Source: Actinomycetes bacterium
Lineage (GTDB): Bacteria; Actinomycetota; Actinomycetes; Actinomycetales; Microbacteriaceae
Assembly (NCBI GenBank): GCA_023450335.1
Contig: JAEXHA010000170.1
Coordinates: forward strand, 1 to 56,572
Length of the DNA: 56,572 bases
Reading direction: 5' to 3'
Below, piece after piece: positions 25,421 through 36,968 of this stretch. Under the pieces are notes generated by a model. It was given only the letters and a program-made list of their open reading frames with translations, did not search any database and was not told the origin of the DNA. A program made the position numbers and the translations under genes. Each line of letters starts with the position of its first letter. Positions within the stretch are counted from its first letter, which is position 1.

Positions 25421-26155
25421 GTGCCCGGCCTTATCCATCCGCTTCTGGTCGTGGTCCCCGCCCTGAACGAGCAGGCGTCGGTGGGCCGCGTCGTGACGGA
25501 GATCCGCGAGGCCGTCCCGGACGCGGTCTGTCTCGTCGTCGACGACGGCTCCACCGACATGACCGCGGTCGTCGCCCGGGCGGCCGGCGCACGCGTCCTG
25601 GCTCTTCCCTTCAATCTCGGAGTCGGCGGTGCGATGCGCGCCGGCTTCCGGTTCGCGCGTGAGAACGACTATCCGGTCGTCGTTCAGGTCGATGCCGACG
25701 GGCAGCACGATCCGCGGGACATTGCCGAGCTGCTCATCGGGCTGGACAGCGCGGACATCGTCATCGGATCGCGCTTCGCCGGCACCGGGGACTACGCTGC
25801 CCGCGGTCCGCGGAAATGGGCGATGCGGGTGCTCGCCCTCGCGGTGAGCCTCGTCGCGGGCCAGCGCCTGCCGGACGTCACCAGCGGCTTCAAGGCCACG
25901 GGCCCTCGCGCCGTCGCGCTGTTCGCCCACACCTATCCGGCCGAGTATCTCGGCGACACGGTCGAAGCTCTCGTCATCGCAGCCCGGGCCGGGCTGCGCA
26001 TCCGCCCGGTGCCGATCGCGATGCGCGAGCGGCAGGCCGGCCTGCCCTCTCAGCATCCCGTGCGGGCCACCGTCTACCTGATGCGGGCGGGCATCGCCTT
26101 CCTGCTGGCTCTCATGCGGCCGCGCGTGCGCGTCCCGAAAGGCGAAACCCGATGA
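25421..26155 (+). CDS. Family 2 glycosyltransferase, dolichol-phosphate-mannose synthase-like
   Basis: The 244-residue protein has the GT2 motifs VVPALNEQASVG, VDDGSTD, the VDADGQHDP metal site and GSRFAG. This is the small DPM1-like class that moves a sugar from a nucleotide donor to polyprenyl phosphate on the inner membrane face. The following gene encodes a DUF2304 protein, a partner commonly found beside such enzymes. An ATG at 25391 overlapping the previous stop would add ten residues, but the leaderless-type signal favours the GTG at 25421. The stop overlaps the next ATG. Confidence 0.85.
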   Translation: MPGLIHPLLVVVPALNEQASVGRVVTEIREAVPDAVCLVVDDGSTDMTAVVARAAGARVLALPFNLGVGGAMRAGFRFARENDYPVVVQVDADGQHDPRDIAELLIGLDSADIVIGSRFAGTGDYAARGPRKWAMRVLALAVSLVAGQRLPDVTSGFKATGPRAVALFAHTYPAEYLGDTVEALVIAARAGLRIRPVPIAMRERQAGLPSQHPVRATVYLMRAGIAFLLALMRPRVRVPKGETR

Positions 26156-26586
26156 GCACCGCCACCTACATCTTCGGTATCGCCGCCGCTGTCGTCGCGC
26201 TCATCGCGATCATCGAGCTGATGCGACGTACGACGTTGCGCGAGCGTCACGCGATCTGGTGGCTGGTCGGCGGCGTCATGGCACTGGTCGTCGCGGTCTT
26301 CCCGCAGACGCTGTCCTGGGCGGCGGGGATCCTGGGCGTCGCGGTGCCGACCAACCTCGTCTTCTTCATCGCGATCGCCCTTCTTTTCCTGGTGAGCCTG
26401 CAGTACGGCGCCGAACTCACCCGGATCGAGGAGAAGCTGCGCGCGCTGGCGGAGCAGAGCGCATTCGTCGACGAGAGGCTGCGTCGCCTGGAATCGGCGC
26501 GCCCCGCGTCCGATGACGCCGTGTCCGACCGCCCCTCGTCCGACCCGTCGGCGTCGGACGGGCGGGGGAGCACGGAACAGCGATGA
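26152..26586 (+). CDS. DUF2304 membrane protein
   Basis: The 144-residue protein has three membrane helices (about 4-25, 36-55, 66-86) and a C-terminal cytoplasmic coiled-coil-like stretch (LTRIEEKLRALAEQ) ending in an Asp/Ser-rich tail. DUF2304 proteins are usually next to DPM-like GT2 genes and may anchor or assist them. It overlaps both neighbours by ATGA junctions. Function is inferred from context only. Confidence 0.82.
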   Translation: MSTATYIFGIAAAVVALIAIIELMRRTTLRERHAIWWLVGGVMALVVAVFPQTLSWAAGILGVAVPTNLVFFIAIALLFLVSLQYGAELTRIEEKLRALAEQSAFVDERLRRLESARPASDDAVSDRPSSDPSASDGRGSTEQR

Positions 26587-27776
26587 GCTCGCCGCGCACG
26601 CTGATCGCATCCCGTCTGTTCATCCCGGAAGTCAGTGCGGGGGCGTTCCGCCTGGGCGCGCTCGCCCGTGCGCTCGAACAAGAGGGTGCGGATGTCATGG
26701 TCATCACGAGCACGCCGCCTCGCCACGCGCCGCCCATTGCCGACCCGGCGGGGGTACGCGTGTCGCGATGGCCGGTGCTCCGCGATCGTGGTGGTAACGT
26801 CCGCGGCTACCTGCAGTACTTGAGCTTCGATGCCCCATTGGCTCTGCGCATGATCCTGCGGCGATTCGACGTCGCCGTGGCCGAGTCGCCCCCGACGACC
26901 GCGCTGGTCGTCGCAGCGGTGGCCTGGATGCGCCGTCGCCCCTTCGCCTATTACGCGGCTGACGTCTGGACCGATGGCGTCGTGAGCATGGGCGCCCACT
27001 CCGTCGTGGTCCGCCTGATGCGGTGGATGGAGCGTCGCGCGCTGCGGTCGGCGACCACGATCATCTCGGTGTCCGACGAGGTGACACGTCGGCTGCTCGT
27101 GCTCGGTGCGGATGCCGCCCGCATCCACACCGTCGGCAACGGCATCGACACCGAGCTGTTCTCCCCGCACGTTCCCGCGAAGGCACCGGGCGAGCGGTAC
27201 TTCGTCTACACCGGCACGATGTCGGAGTGGCAGCGACCTGACGTGTTCATCCGCGCCTTCGCGCAGTTGACCGCGGACCATCCGGACGTCAGCCTACGAT
27301 TCTTCGGGCAGGGATCGGTCGAGCGTGACCTGCAGCGGCTCGCAGCTCAACTCGCGCCGGGTCGTGTGCATTTCGGGGGTGTTGTGCCGCCCCACGAGTC
27401 AGCTGCGTGGATCCGAGGGGCCGTCGCGTCGTTGGTCTCGATCGCGCCGGGCATCGGCTACGACTTCGCACGTCCCACGAAGACCTATGCCGCCGCGGCG
27501 TGTGGCACCCCGGTCGTCTTCGCCGGTGCAGATGTCGGCGGGGCGCTCGTGCGCGATGCCGGGCTGGGCGCCGCAGTGGGTTTCACCACGGCGGAAGTGG
27601 CCGGCGCCATGCGCGCCATGCTCCGCGACGATGCCGACGGCGTCACACGCATTCGGCGCCGTGAACGTGCGCAGTGGGCCGCCGAGAACGTCTCGCTCTC
27701 GGCGGTGGGTCAGCGCGCCGCGGCGGCCGTCTTCGCGGCGCTGCACCCTCGGGCTCGGGATAACCGCCGTGGATAG
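26583..27776 (+). CDS. Family 4 glycosyltransferase (WbuB/WcaI-like)
   Basis: The 397-residue GT-B protein starts with a GT4-type N-terminus (FIPEVSAGAFRLGALARAL), has a linker segment YVYTGTMSEWQRPDVF-like donor entry and a donor half with FARPTKTYAAAACGTPVVF. It most resembles fucosyl/aminosugar transferases of capsule clusters. It is the last gene of the 23455 operon. Its TAG stop forms part of the next operon's -10 box. Donor and acceptor are not predictable from sequence alone. Confidence 0.85.
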   Translation: MSSPRTLIASRLFIPEVSAGAFRLGALARALEQEGADVMVITSTPPRHAPPIADPAGVRVSRWPVLRDRGGNVRGYLQYLSFDAPLALRMILRRFDVAVAESPPTTALVVAAVAWMRRRPFAYYAADVWTDGVVSMGAHSVVVRLMRWMERRALRSATTIISVSDEVTRRLLVLGADAARIHTVGNGIDTELFSPHVPAKAPGERYFVYTGTMSEWQRPDVFIRAFAQLTADHPDVSLRFFGQGSVERDLQRLAAQLAPGRVHFGGVVPPHESAAWIRGAVASLVSIAPGIGYDFARPTKTYAAAACGTPVVFAGADVGGALVRDAGLGAAVGFTTAEVAGAMRAMLRDDADGVTRIRRRERAQWAAENVSLSAVGQRAAAAVFAALHPRARDNRRG

Positions 27777-27779
27777 ACT
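27774..27779 (+). promoter_or_regulatory. -10 box (TAGACT) of the eight-gene operon, overlapping the upstream stop codon
   Basis: The first three bases are the TAG stop of the upstream glycosyltransferase. The first start (GTG 27825) is 45 nt further on and has an AGGAG ribosome binding site at 27811-27815, so this transcript has a leader. Confidence 0.5.
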
Positions 27780-27824
27780 TGGACACAAGACAGCACCATC
27801 GGTGCGTACGAGGAGCGTCGCCGC

Positions 27825-28436
27825 GTGAACAGCATGGATCCGACCATTCTTATCGTCGATTCGGCGGACGTGTCGCCGAGGGCGACGGTGGGCGCGGGCT
27901 CAACGGTGTGGCATCTGGCCCAGGTGCGCGAGGACGCCCGGTTGGGCTCCGGATGCGTCGTGGGGCGGGGCGCCTACATCGGTACGGGCGTCGTGATGGG
28001 CGACAACTGCAAGGTCCAGAACTACGCGCTCGTGTATGAGCCGGCGCAGCTGGCCGATGGAGTGTTCGTCGGACCCGCCGCGGTGCTGACGAATGACACG
28101 TTCCCTCGGGCGGTGAACCCGGATGGTTCGCTCAAGAGCGCCGCGGATTGGATGCCGGTGGGCGTCACGATCGGGCGCGGAGCGTCGGTCGGGGCTCGGG
28201 CCACCTGCGTGGCGCCGGTGTCGATCGGGGAGTGGGCGACGGTGGCCGCCGGCGCGGTCGTCGTCAAGGACGTGCCCGCATACGCTCTCGTGGCCGGAGT
28301 GCCGGCGCGCCGCATCGGCTGGGTCGGCAAGGCGGGGCACCCGCTCGAGGCGCGCGATGACGGTGCGTGGGTGTGTCCGAAGACGGGCGAGCGTTACATC
28401 GAGACCGACGGAAACCTTCAGGAGGAGAGCGCGTGA
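27825..28436 (+). CDS. Left-handed beta-helix N-acetyltransferase (WbpD/WlbB-like)
   Basis: The 203-residue protein consists of hexapeptide-repeat turns (WHLAQVREDARLG, GTGVVMGDNCKVQNYALVY) with the insertion FVGPAAVLTNDTFPRAV, typical of enzymes that acetylate the 3-amino group of UDP-2-acetamido-3-amino-2,3-dideoxy-glucuronate. The next two genes encode an aminotransferase and an oxidoreductase of the same pathway, which supports the call. It starts at GTG 27825 behind AGGAG. The C-terminal about 40 residues carry the end of the helix and a basic tail. Confidence 0.82.
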   Translation: MNSMDPTILIVDSADVSPRATVGAGSTVWHLAQVREDARLGSGCVVGRGAYIGTGVVMGDNCKVQNYALVYEPAQLADGVFVGPAAVLTNDTFPRAVNPDGSLKSAADWMPVGVTIGRGASVGARATCVAPVSIGEWATVAAGAVVVKDVPAYALVAGVPARRIGWVGKAGHPLEARDDGAWVCPKTGERYIETDGNLQEESA

Positions 28437-29530
28437 GCGAGTTCATTGCCCCGGCGAAGCCGATCATCGGCGATGAGGAGCGGGAGGCCGTCGACCGCGT
28501 CCTGCGCAGCGGAATGGTCGCGCAGGGGCCGGAGGTGGCAGCGTTCGAGCGGGAGTTCTCCGACCATTTCGTCCAGGGGCGTCCCGCGGTCGCGGTGAAC
28601 TCGGGCACGGCGGGCCTGCATCTGGGGTTGCTGGCATCCGGTGTCGGGGCCGGAGATGAAGTGATCGTCCCGTCGTTCACGTTCGCTGCGACCGGCAACT
28701 CTGTGGCGCTCACGGGGGCGGTGCCGGTGTTCGCCGACATCGAGCCTGACACCTTCACCCTCGACCCGGGGTCTGTGGCGGCGGCCATCACCGAGCGGAC
28801 CAAAGGCATCATGCCGGTCCATCTGTACGGACACCCGGCATTGATGGATCAGCTGGGTGCGATCGCCGACAAGCACGGTGTGCTCCTGTTCGAGGACGCA
28901 GCGCAGGCGCACGGTGCGTCGTGGGGCGGCCGCCCGGTGGGCACGTTCGGTGCATTCGGGATGTTCTCGCTGTATCCGACGAAGAACATGACCAGTGGGG
29001 AAGGCGGCATGATCACCGCCGCGGACGAGCAGATCGCGCGTCGAGCACGGGTACTGCGCAACCAGGGCATGGAGCGGCAGTACGAGAACGAAATGATCGG
29101 GTTCAACGCGCGGATGACCGACATCCACGCGGCGATCGGCAGGGTGCAGCTGACGAAGGTCGACGCGTGGACGCGCACCCGGCAGGAGAACGCGGCATTC
29201 CTCGATGCGAACCTACGCGGTGTCGTGGTGCCGCAGGTGCGGGACGGCGCTGTGCATGTGTATCACCAGTACACGATCCGGGTGCCCGAGGACAGGGACG
29301 GATTCGTGGCGGCGCTCCGCGAAGAGCATCAGGTCGGATCCGGCGTGTACTACCCGATCCCCAACCACCGGCTGCCCTCGCTCGCGCCGTTCGCACCGGG
29401 CCTGGACCTGCCCGGCACCGAGCGGGCGGCCCGCGAGGTCGTGTCGCTGCCGGTGCATCCGTCGCTGACGCAGAACGATCTGGAACGGATCGTGGCCGCG
29501 GTCAACGCGGTCGCCGGAGCAGGTGCCTGA
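28433..29530 (+). CDS. DegT/DnrJ/EryC1-type sugar aminotransferase (WbpE/WlbC-like)
   Basis: The 365-residue PLP enzyme shows the family's motifs: NSGTAGLHLGL, PSFTFAATGN, FEDAAQAHGA and the PLP-lysine region SLYPTKNMTSGEGG. It likely aminates the 3-keto group of a nucleotide sugar using glutamate. The GTG at 28433 overlaps the acetyltransferase stop and is preceded by a strong GGAGGAG. Together with its neighbours it fits the GlcNAc(3NAc)A pathway; other 3- or 4-keto-sugar substrates remain possible. Confidence 0.88.
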   Translation: MSEFIAPAKPIIGDEEREAVDRVLRSGMVAQGPEVAAFEREFSDHFVQGRPAVAVNSGTAGLHLGLLASGVGAGDEVIVPSFTFAATGNSVALTGAVPVFADIEPDTFTLDPGSVAAAITERTKGIMPVHLYGHPALMDQLGAIADKHGVLLFEDAAQAHGASWGGRPVGTFGAFGMFSLYPTKNMTSGEGGMITAADEQIARRARVLRNQGMERQYENEMIGFNARMTDIHAAIGRVQLTKVDAWTRTRQENAAFLDANLRGVVVPQVRDGAVHVYHQYTIRVPEDRDGFVAALREEHQVGSGVYYPIPNHRLPSLAPFAPGLDLPGTERAAREVVSLPVHPSLTQNDLERIVAAVNAVAGAGA

Positions 29531-30513
29531 TGGTGTTGCGTGCAGGCCTGCTTGGGGTGGGCATGATGGGGCGTCACCACGCCCGGGTGCTGCGGGAGAC
29601 CGAAGGGGTGGACCTGGTCGCGATCGCCGACCCCGGCGGCGACGCGCACGGGGTCGCCACCCCGCTGCCCGTGCTGCCCGACATCGATGCGCTGATCGAG
29701 GCCGGACTCGACATCGCCGTGGTCGCCGTGCCGACCCGATTCCACGAGGATGCGGCGCTGAAGCTCGCCGCGGCAGGCGTGCACACCCTGGTGGAAAAGC
29801 CCATCGCGGACTCGGTGATAGCCGGGCAGCGGATGGTCGACGCTTTCGCGGCGGCGGGCCTGGTCGGCGCCGTCGGACACATCGAACGGTTCAACCCCGC
29901 ATTGCAGGAGCTGCGACGGCGGCTGGAAGCCGGACAGCTGGGAGCGGTCTACCAGATCCAGACCCGCCGGCAGGGTCCGTTCCCGTCCCGCATCGCCGAT
30001 GTCGGCGTCGCCAAGGACCTCGCCTCCCATGACGTGGACCTGACCGCGTGGGTCGCGCAGTCCGAGTACGAGACGGTGTTCGCTCAGACCACGTTCAAGA
30101 GCGGTCGCGAGTACGAGGACATGATCACGATGACCGGAAGACTGGCCTCGGGGGTGATCGTCAACCATCTCGTGAACTGGCTCAGCCCCATGAAGGAACG
30201 CGTCACCATCGTCACCGGTGAGAAGGGAGCCTATGTCGCCGACACCGCCACCGGTGACCTCACTTTTCACGCCAACGGCACCATCCCCCTGGAATGGGAG
30301 TCCGTGTCATCGTTCCGCGGTGTCTCCGAGGGGGATGTCACCCGCTACGCGTTCGCGAAGCGTGAACCCCTCCGCGTGGAGCACGAAGCTTTCCGCGACG
30401 CCGTCCTGGGAAAGCCCAGCGACGTCGTCACGATGGAACAGGGTCAGCGCACCCTCGCCGTCGTCGAGGCCGCGCTGGACTCGGCGCGCAGCGGCACCAG
30501 CGTCGCGTTGTGA
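29530..30513 (+). CDS. Gfo/Idh/MocA-family nucleotide-sugar 3-dehydrogenase (WbpB/WlbA-like)
   Basis: The 327-residue oxidoreductase has a Rossmann start (GLLGVGMMGRHHARVL), the EKP motif (VEKPIAD) and the stretch FNPALQELRRRLEAGQLG typical of WlbA/WbpB enzymes that oxidise C3 of UDP-GlcNAcA with NAD. The keto product would feed the aminotransferase upstream. TGATG overlap with the aminotransferase gene. The frame stays open far upstream in the other gene, so the ATG at 29530 is chosen by motif position. Confidence 0.85.
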   Translation: MVLRAGLLGVGMMGRHHARVLRETEGVDLVAIADPGGDAHGVATPLPVLPDIDALIEAGLDIAVVAVPTRFHEDAALKLAAAGVHTLVEKPIADSVIAGQRMVDAFAAAGLVGAVGHIERFNPALQELRRRLEAGQLGAVYQIQTRRQGPFPSRIADVGVAKDLASHDVDLTAWVAQSEYETVFAQTTFKSGREYEDMITMTGRLASGVIVNHLVNWLSPMKERVTIVTGEKGAYVADTATGDLTFHANGTIPLEWESVSSFRGVSEGDVTRYAFAKREPLRVEHEAFRDAVLGKPSDVVTMEQGQRTLAVVEAALDSARSGTSVAL

Positions 30514-31648
30514 TGGTCAACCCCGCTGCGGCGGTCGCAGCCGGCATTCGCTGGCGCTGGCGGACGACACGCATCCCACGTGTCCAGGTCGCACCCGCGC
30601 CGGTGCGGCTGCTCATCGGCCCGGCGAACTCGGCGGGCCAGGCGGCGCGCTGGGCGCGATCGGCAGAGCGCCTCGAGGGGGTCGCGGCCTTCGCGTTCGC
30701 GATCCAGCCGGAGGCTGACCGTTTCCAATTCGCTGCGGACGGGCGGGTGACTGCGCTCGACTATTCCCAGAACTACATATGGCGAGCTCGTCAGCGCCGC
30801 GACGTGACCCAGCGGTTCTCGCACGTGCTGATGGAGTCGGGTCAGGGGCCGTGGCGGGCAGACACCGGTGCACAGATCGGCGAACTGCGAAGCGCCGGGA
30901 TCGGCGTGGGACTGCTGTTCCACGGATCCGACATCCGCACGCCCGGCCGGCACGCCGAACTCGAGGCGGACTCGCCCTTCTTCGAGAGCCGCTACCCCGG
31001 GACGGCCCGACTCGAGACGACGACCGCGCGCAACCACGAACTCGTGCGCGCCACCGGCGTTCCTGCGTTCGTCTCGACGCCGGACCTGCTGGACTTCCTG
31101 CCGGATGCCACGTGGCTGCCGGTGGTCGTGGACCCCGCTCCCTGGCAGCAGGCTGCGATGGGTTCGGCCCTGGAGCGGGACCGGCCGGTCGTGGTGCATG
31201 CGCCGAGCCGACGGGGCTTGAAGGGCTCGGAAGCCATCGCGCCCGCGTTGCGTGCGCTCGAGGCGGAGGGACTCATCGAGTACCGCGAGGTGACGGGCGT
31301 GCCGTCCGCGCAGATGCCGGAGCTGTACGGCGATGCCGACATCGTGCTCGACGCTTTCGTGATGGGCGGCTACGGCGTCGCTGCCTGCGAGGCGATGGCC
31401 GCGGGCCGCGTGGTCCTGGGCCATGTCTCGGACCGTCATCGTGACGTCGTCCGCCGTACGGCGGACATGGATCTGCCGGTCGTCGAGACCCGGATCAGGC
31501 ACATCGGCGACACGATCCGCCGGGTCCTCGCCGAGCGGGAGTTCCACAGCACCCTGGCCGCTCGCGGCCCCGAGTTCGTCGCGCGTCTGCACGACGGCGC
31601 GCATGCTGCCCGGGTGCTGAGCACCTTCCTGGGCGCGGAGGAGACCAC

Positions 31649-31652
<4 letters not shown>
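30513..31652 (+). CDS. GT-B glycosyltransferase-like protein, NSAGQ family copy 1
   Basis: The 379-residue protein begins with a motif-rich segment RLLIGPANSAGQAARWARSAERL, has FHGSDIR, a STPDLLDFLP stretch and a donor-like site GGYGVAACEAMAAGR with the Glu pair arrangement of GT4 enzymes. It aligns along its length with the protein at 35730-36932, so the two are paralogs. The gene sits between the WbpB-like gene and the exporter and overlaps both. Transfer of a sugar is the likely role, but the family is not one I can name. Confidence 0.75.
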
Positions 31653-33443
<1,791 letters not shown>

Positions 33444-33451
<8 letters not shown>

Positions 33452-34583
33452 ACGGCTGAGCCTGCTCATCATCTCGTTCTCGGAGATCGTGAGCGACCCG
33501 CGCGTGCGGCGCCAGATCGCTCTGTTCCGCGACGCTTACGAGGTCATCACCTGCGGGTACGGGGCGGCGCCCGAGGGAGTCGCACGTCACATCGAGCTGC
33601 CGCTGTCCGAGAACGCGTCGATCTGGGACGGCCGTGTACTCGCGTTGCGCCAGTACCGGATCGAGACGCGGCGCAATCCGGGGCTCGCGGGCGCCTGGCG
33701 TCGCCTCAAGGGGGTGCGGCCAGACATCGTGCTCGCCAACGAAGCGATCGCCGCCCCGCTCGCGCTGCGCCTGAAGCCGCGCCTGGGCACGCATGTCGAC
33801 CTGCACGAATATCACTCGCGGGTGCGCGAGAACGAAGGCTACTGGCGCAAGCGGGCCAAGCCGTGGTTCGAGTGGATGATCCGAACCCGCGTCGCCCGGG
33901 CCGGCTCCTGGACGACCGTCGCTCCCGGCATCGCGGCCGAGTACGAGCGGGAGTTCGGTTTCCGCCCCGAGGTGGTGCGCAACACCACCCCGTATGCGGA
34001 GTTGTCCCCGACGCCGACGAGCTGGCCTCCACGCCTGGTGCATTCCGGCGCGGGCATGCGCAAGCGCGGCACCGAGCTCATCGTCCAAGGGGTGATCGCG
34101 GCCGCCAACGGGGCAACCCTCGACCTGTACCTGACCAAAAGCGACCCCGGGTACCTCGACCAGCTGAGGGCGCTCGCCGACACGTCGGAAGGGCGGGTCA
34201 CCGTGCACGATCCCGTGCCGTACGAGGATCTCGTCGGCGTCCTCAACGGCTACGACCTCGGGATCCACGTACTGCCGCCGGTCAACTTCAACCACCTCAT
34301 GGCGTTGCCGAACAAGGTCTTCGACTATCTGCAGGCGCGCCTGGGCGTCATCGTCGGTCCGTCACCCGAGATGGCCGCCCTCGTGGAGGCCACCGGCTAC
34401 GGCGTGAGGACCACCGATTTCACGCCCGAGTCCATCGCTGCGGCCGTCGACGCGCTCACTTCCTCGCGAGTGGACGAGATGAAGGCTGCGGCCCACGCCG
34501 CGGCCCGGACGTACGCTTCCGACGCCGAGGACGCCGTGTGGAAGATCGCCATCGCCCGGATCGGAGCACGTGATGGCCGCTGA
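33444..34583 (+). CDS. GT4-like glycosyltransferase, HEYHSR family copy 1
   Basis: The 379-residue GT-B protein has the N-terminal pattern SFSEIVSDPRVRRQI, a DLHEYHSR motif, VVRNTTPY, RLVHSGAG and a C-terminal LPNKVFDYLQARLG segment. The same motifs recur in the next gene and in the gene at 38828, so three related copies exist here. It likely transfers a sugar to a growing lipid-linked glycan. It overlaps the exporter gene by eight bases and the next gene by 11. No catalytic residues can be named with confidence. Confidence 0.8.
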
Positions 34584-35733
34584 GACGGACCGCAGGCGGC
34601 TGCTCATCCTGTCGTTCTCGCAGATCCACCGCGACGCGCGCGTACTCCGCCAGATCGAGCTGCTGAAGGACGAGTACGACCTCACGACGTGCGGTTTCGG
34701 CCCCGCTCCGGCGGGCGGCGTCGAGCATCTCGAGATCAAGGGCGCGGTTCGGAGCTGGGACGGACGCTTGTTGGCCCTGCGCCTCTACCGTCTCACCCTG
34801 TGGACGCGGCCGGGAATCCGTGAGGCGCGCAGGCTGCTCCGGGGCCGGACGTTCGATGTCGTGCTCGCCGACGAAGAGATCGCCGCCCCAGTGGCGCTGA
34901 AGGTCCGGCCGAAGGATGGCATCCTCGTCGACCTGCACGAATACCACTCGCGCGTGCTCGGACCGGAGACGTACTGGTACCGGCGCGCGCGTCCCTACAT
35001 CGAGTGGATGATCCATACCTACGTGGCCAGGGCCGACGCCTGGACCACGGTCGGCTCGGGACTGGCGGAGGCCTACGAGGATGAGTTCGGATTCCGTCCC
35101 GAGGTCGTCCGCAACACCACTCCCTACCGTGAGCAGCCCGTGCAGGCGACGGCCTGGCCGCCCCGGCTGGTGCATTCCGGCAGCGCGGTGCCGCGGCGCA
35201 AGCTGGAATGGATGATCGACGCGGTGGCCCAGGCCACCAACGGCGCCACCCTGGACCTGTACCTCGTCAAGAGCGATGAACACTATTTCGCTGAGCTCGA
35301 GCAGCGCGCTGAGACCACCGGAGGGCGCGTGCGGGTGCTGCCGCCGGTGCCCTACGCGGAGCTGATGCCGACGGTGGCGCGGTACGACGTGGGTCTGAGC
35401 GTGCTGGCCCCGGGCACCTTCAACCTGTTGTGGTCACTGCCGAACAAGCTATTCGACTTCATCCAGGGACGTTTGGCGACCATCGTCGGTCCGTCGCCCG
35501 AGATGGCGCGGCTGGTGCAGGAGGTCGGCAACGGCGCCGTCGCCGACGACTTCACCCCGGCATCGATCGCGGCGGCCATCGATGCGCTCACGACAGAGCA
35601 GATCGACCTCTACAAGCGCGCCGCGGACGCGCACGCGCGCCGTCTCTCCGCCGAGGTCGAGAACGAGGGCTGGCTGCGCGCGCTGCGCGGCATTGCCGAG
35701 CGAGCCGCCCGACGCAAGGCCCACGGGCGATGA
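34573..35733 (+). CDS. GT4-like glycosyltransferase, HEYHSR family copy 2
   Basis: This 386-residue protein is a close paralog of the preceding one: SFSQIHRDARVLRQIE, DLHEYHSRVLG, EVVRNTTPY, LVHSGSA and LPNKLFDFIQGRLA occur in the same order. Tandem duplication followed by divergence is the simplest explanation, so the two may add successive sugars or different donors. The ATG at 34573 (GTG three nt upstream also possible) overlaps the previous stop, and its own stop overlaps the next ATG. Confidence 0.8.
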   Translation: MAAETDRRRLLILSFSQIHRDARVLRQIELLKDEYDLTTCGFGPAPAGGVEHLEIKGAVRSWDGRLLALRLYRLTLWTRPGIREARRLLRGRTFDVVLADEEIAAPVALKVRPKDGILVDLHEYHSRVLGPETYWYRRARPYIEWMIHTYVARADAWTTVGSGLAEAYEDEFGFRPEVVRNTTPYREQPVQATAWPPRLVHSGSAVPRRKLEWMIDAVAQATNGATLDLYLVKSDEHYFAELEQRAETTGGRVRVLPPVPYAELMPTVARYDVGLSVLAPGTFNLLWSLPNKLFDFIQGRLATIVGPSPEMARLVQEVGNGAVADDFTPASIAAAIDALTTEQIDLYKRAADAHARRLSAEVENEGWLRALRGIAERAARRKAHGR

Positions 35734-36932
35734 CCCCGCACGGCTTCCTCGGCTCGGCGATGCGGTTTGCCGCGGGCGCATTGCCCGACCGGATACTCGC
35801 CCGCATCCTGCCTCGCGCGCTGTCCTGGAACCCAGCCGACGCGGCGATCGCCCGGGCACCACACGCGGCCATGCGACTCCTTGTCGGACCAGTGAATTCG
35901 GCGGGGCAGGGCTATGCGTGGGCGCGCGCGGCCGAGCGGCTCGACGGCGTCGGTGCGGTGAACCTTATGGTCACCGACGCCAGCACCGCACGGTACTCCT
36001 TCCCCGCCGACGTGTACGTCCCGGCGACGGGCTACACCTTCGCGCGCCAATGGCGCCACGCCCAGCGCGAGGCGATCAGATCTGGGTTCACCCATCTCCT
36101 GCTGGAATCGGGCCGCTATGCCTACGGATCCGTTCCCTTTCGCACGCCACGCGAAGTCGCACAGGATCTGCACCGTTCGGGCGTGGCGGTGGCCCTGCTG
36201 TGGCACGGCACCGACATCCGCCTACCCAGTGAGCATGTCGCACGTGTGGCGGACTCGCCCTTCGGCCCCCGCGGCGACTATCCCCCCGGACGTGCGGAGA
36301 TCCACGAACGCAATGCCCGGGTGAACCGCGACTTCGTCGCCCAGACCGACTTCCCGGTGTTCGTCTCGACGCCTGGGCTGCTGGACGTGGAGCGCGCGCA
36401 GTGGCTGCCCGTCGTCGTCGACCCCGGTCGCTGGATGTCGTCTGCGGAAGTGCTGGAGCGTGAGGTGCCGGTCGTGGTCTATGCGCCGAGCAATTCTCCG
36501 ATGAAAGGGTCCGACCGGATCGACACCGAGCTGACAACGCTCGCGGCGGCGGGGCTCATTGAATATCGTCGCCCCGCCCACGTGCCGGCCGTTGAGATGC
36601 CGATCCTGTACGGAGAGGCCGATATCGTGCTCGACCAATTCCGCCTCGGCGACTACGGGGTGGCCGCATGCGAGGCCATGGCGGCCGGTCGCCTGGTCAT
36701 CGGTCACGTCTCCGACGAGGTGCGTCGCACGGTGACGCGGGAGACCGGGCTGACGCTGCCGATCGTCGAGAGTCGCCTCGCCGACATCGGCACCACGATC
36801 CGCGCCGTACTGGGCGACCGGGCGCGATACCGCGCGCAGGCGGCCGAGGGAGCTTCCTACGTGCGCGCGGTGCACGACGGAGCACGCTCGGCAGCGGTGC
36901 TTGCGGACTTCCTGGGCGTCGCACGGGACTGA
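35730..36932 (+). CDS. GT-B glycosyltransferase-like protein, NSAGQ family copy 2
   Basis: The 400-residue protein is a paralog of that at 30513: RLLVGPVNSAGQGYAWARAAERL replaces the equivalent segment, with WHGTDIRLPS, FVSTPGLLD, APSNSPMKGSD and GDYGVAACEAMAAGR. It has an N-terminal extension of about 45 residues absent from copy 1. It ends the eight-gene operon. A hairpin overlapping the convergent gene's stop follows. The function is probably sugar transfer. Confidence 0.76.
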   Translation: MTPHGFLGSAMRFAAGALPDRILARILPRALSWNPADAAIARAPHAAMRLLVGPVNSAGQGYAWARAAERLDGVGAVNLMVTDASTARYSFPADVYVPATGYTFARQWRHAQREAIRSGFTHLLLESGRYAYGSVPFRTPREVAQDLHRSGVAVALLWHGTDIRLPSEHVARVADSPFGPRGDYPPGRAEIHERNARVNRDFVAQTDFPVFVSTPGLLDVERAQWLPVVVDPGRWMSSAEVLEREVPVVVYAPSNSPMKGSDRIDTELTTLAAAGLIEYRRPAHVPAVEMPILYGEADIVLDQFRLGDYGVAACEAMAAGRLVIGHVSDEVRRTVTRETGLTLPIVESRLADIGTTIRAVLGDRARYRAQAAEGASYVRAVHDGARSAAVLADFLGVARD

Positions 36933-36952
36933 GCCGCGCTCGACCGGCGTGG

Positions 36953-36968
36953 CGGCACTCAAGTGCCG
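36953..36968. terminator. Hairpin between convergent genes
   Basis: CGGCAC (36953-36958) pairs with GTGCCG (36963-36968) over the loop TCAA, which contains part of the stop codon of the minus-strand gene. It could stop transcription from both sides. Confidence 0.35.

Noticed and set aside
23362..25614. 750-codon open frame opposite the DUF6541 protein gene
   Set aside because: Antisense shadow, Arg/Gly/His/Asp-rich, with no domain recognised. The plus-strand frame has coherent membrane helices.
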